From Nitrososphaeraceae archaeon (GTDB taxonomy: Archaea > Thermoproteota > Nitrososphaeria > Nitrososphaerales > Nitrososphaeraceae), in assembly GCA_025936955.1 (NCBI GenBank), contig JAICSL010000120.1, forward strand, positions 1 to 5,798: a stretch of 5,798 nt of DNA. The letters run 5' to 3'. Positions 4,799 to 5,798 of this stretch are shown piece after piece. The notes under the pieces are model-generated. The model was given only the letters and a program-made list of their open reading frames with translations, did no database searches and had not been told where the DNA came from. Positions within the stretch are counted from its first letter, which is position 1. Each line of letters starts with the position of its first letter. The position numbers and the translations under genes were made by a program.

Positions 4799-5798
4799 AT
4801 GATATCAAGAATAGGTCGAGAAATTCGTCTTAAGCAATATCCTAAAGGACTGCCTACAGAGCACGTATTTGAGCTTGCTAAAGTAGATGTCCCAGAACCT
4901 AAGGAAGGCGAGTTCTTAGTACGTAACATATGGATGTCTGTAGACCCTTATATGCGTGGACGGATGAGAAGTCCTCAAGAAACTAAAAGCTATATCTCTT
5001 CCTTTCAACTAAATAAACCTCTTGATGGTGCATGTGTGGGTCAGATTATAGAATCTAAGAATAACAAATTTATGGTAGGAGAATATATTCGTGGGAATTT
5101 TGGATGGAGGGAATATTGGCTTTCAAATGGGAATGATGTCCTGAAAATTAATCCAAAAATTGCACCAATACAGTCGTTTTTAGGTGTATTAGGTATGACC
5201 GGCCTTACTGCGTATGTAGGACTTCTCAAAATAGGTGAATTAAATGAAGGTAAAGACACCGTTTTTGTTTCAGCTGCATCTGGAGCTGTAGGATCTGTTG
5301 CATCTCAAATAGCAAAGATAAAAGGTTGTCAAGTTGTAGGAAGTGCAGGCTCTGAAGAAAAGGTAGAATGGTTACTAGATGAGGCCAAGATAGATTATGC
5401 TTTTAACTATAAAGATATAGGCGAAAATAATCTCTCTTCTGAGTTAAAAAAGGCCTGTCCAGAAGGAATTGATCTTTATTTTGATAACGTTGGTGGAAAA
5501 CATCTAGAAGCAGCAATTGATAATATGAAGACATTTGGAAGAATTGTGCTTTGTGGTATGATATCACAATATAATAATGCTAACCCTTATGCTTTACCAA
5601 ACTTATTTCTGGCCATAACAAATAGACTTAGATTGCAGGGATTTATCGTAAGAGATCATTACGATATGTTAAATGAGTTTGATTCTTCCATGATCAAATG
5701 GATTAACGAAGGAAAAATCAAGTGGAAGGAAACTATTGTTGAAGGATTAGAAAATGCACCTAATGCCTTTATTGGCTTATTTAATGGAGAAAACTTTG
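4799..5798 (+). CDS. NADP-dependent oxidoreductase, CurA / leukotriene B4 dehydrogenase type (3' end missing)
   Basis: The frame runs from ATG 4799 to the right edge, giving 333 codons without a stop. The family is normally about 335-345 residues, so only the last few (usually a GKLLVKV-like strand after GLFNGENF) are missing. An in-frame TAA at 4787-4789 excludes a longer start. N-terminal GroES-like domain: MSVDPYMRGRM (46-56), the family signature. Then MTGLTAYVGL (133-142) leads into the Rossmann domain with nucleotide-binding loop SAASGAVGSVASQIAK (158-173), followed by VVGSAGSEEKVEWL, where Lys188 and Tyr204 (FNYK) match residues that hold the NADPH 2'-phosphate in family members. DLYFDNVGG (225-233) and NAPNAFIGLFNGENF (319-333) complete the signature. 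No zinc-binding Cys/His cluster is present, as expected for this zinc-independent subgroup. The enzymes are cytoplasmic and reduce the double bond of alpha,beta-unsaturated ketones or aldehydes with NADPH, often in detoxification. The actual substrate is unknown. It is divergent from the dehydrogenase gene. Confidence 0.92.
   Translation, partial: MISRIGREIRLKQYPKGLPTEHVFELAKVDVPEPKEGEFLVRNIWMSVDPYMRGRMRSPQETKSYISSFQLNKPLDGACVGQIIESKNNKFMVGEYIRGNFGWREYWLSNGNDVLKINPKIAPIQSFLGVLGMTGLTAYVGLLKIGELNEGKDTVFVSAASGAVGSVASQIAKIKGCQVVGSAGSEEKVEWLLDEAKIDYAFNYKDIGENNLSSELKKACPEGIDLYFDNVGGKHLEAAIDNMKTFGRIVLCGMISQYNNANPYALPNLFLAITNRLRLQGFIVRDHYDMLNEFDSSMIKWINEGKIKWKETIVEGLENAPNAFIGLFNGENF

Noticed and set aside
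5041..5259. 72-codon minus-strand open frame inside the reductase gene
   Set aside because: It is antisense to the conserved region leading into the MTGLTAY motif, so it is a shadow frame.
1..5798. Insertion sequence, CRISPR array or defence system
   Set aside because: No transposase or integrase motifs, no terminal repeats with target duplications, no regularly spaced repeats and no nuclease or Cas-like gene are visible.

Overview
The window looks like a piece of a mesophilic archaeal chromosome, most likely an ammonia-oxidising Nitrososphaeria (Thaumarchaeota) of the soil Nitrososphaera/Nitrosocosmicus type. This is inferred from three things: an AT-rich sequence with A/T-rich codon choice; start codons with a TATA-like box about 23-29 bases upstream and mostly no Shine-Dalgarno site (leaderless promoters); and a membrane-anchored sugar/sorbosone dehydrogenase-like beta-propeller beside a CurA-type reductase. 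No rRNA or tRNA gene is present to confirm the taxon.

Layout. Positions 1-371 hold the C-terminal part of a MarR-family regulator. Positions 372-935 are non-coding today but contain a probable decayed reading frame on the minus strand. Positions 936-2216 encode a complete 12-helix MFS transporter. Positions 2217-3203 are nearly 1 kb without a convincing intact gene. This stretch holds small inverted repeats, a GC-raised island with a C-terminal-looking reading frame, a pair of perfect palindromes set exactly 20 bp apart over a TATA-like box, a reading frame broken by several stops, and a short minus-strand gene tail. Positions 3204-4673 (minus strand) encode a complete PQQ-dependent-dehydrogenase-like protein with an N-terminal membrane anchor. 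A 125-bp divergent promoter region separates it from a zinc-independent NADP-dependent reductase (4799 to the window end, missing only its last few residues).

How the parts work together. The MarR regulator and the MFS exporter-like transporter lie in the same direction, a common regulator/transporter pairing, but 564 bp separates them and they are not an operon. The dehydrogenase and the reductase are divergently transcribed and could share control. No operon, mobile element, CRISPR array or RNA gene is visible. The points most worth a second look are the dehydrogenase, whose expected catalytic-histidine and PQQ-arginine positions are occupied by Gly and Trp, and the twin palindromes in the 1-kb gene-poor stretch. 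I do not see a clear new multi-gene system.
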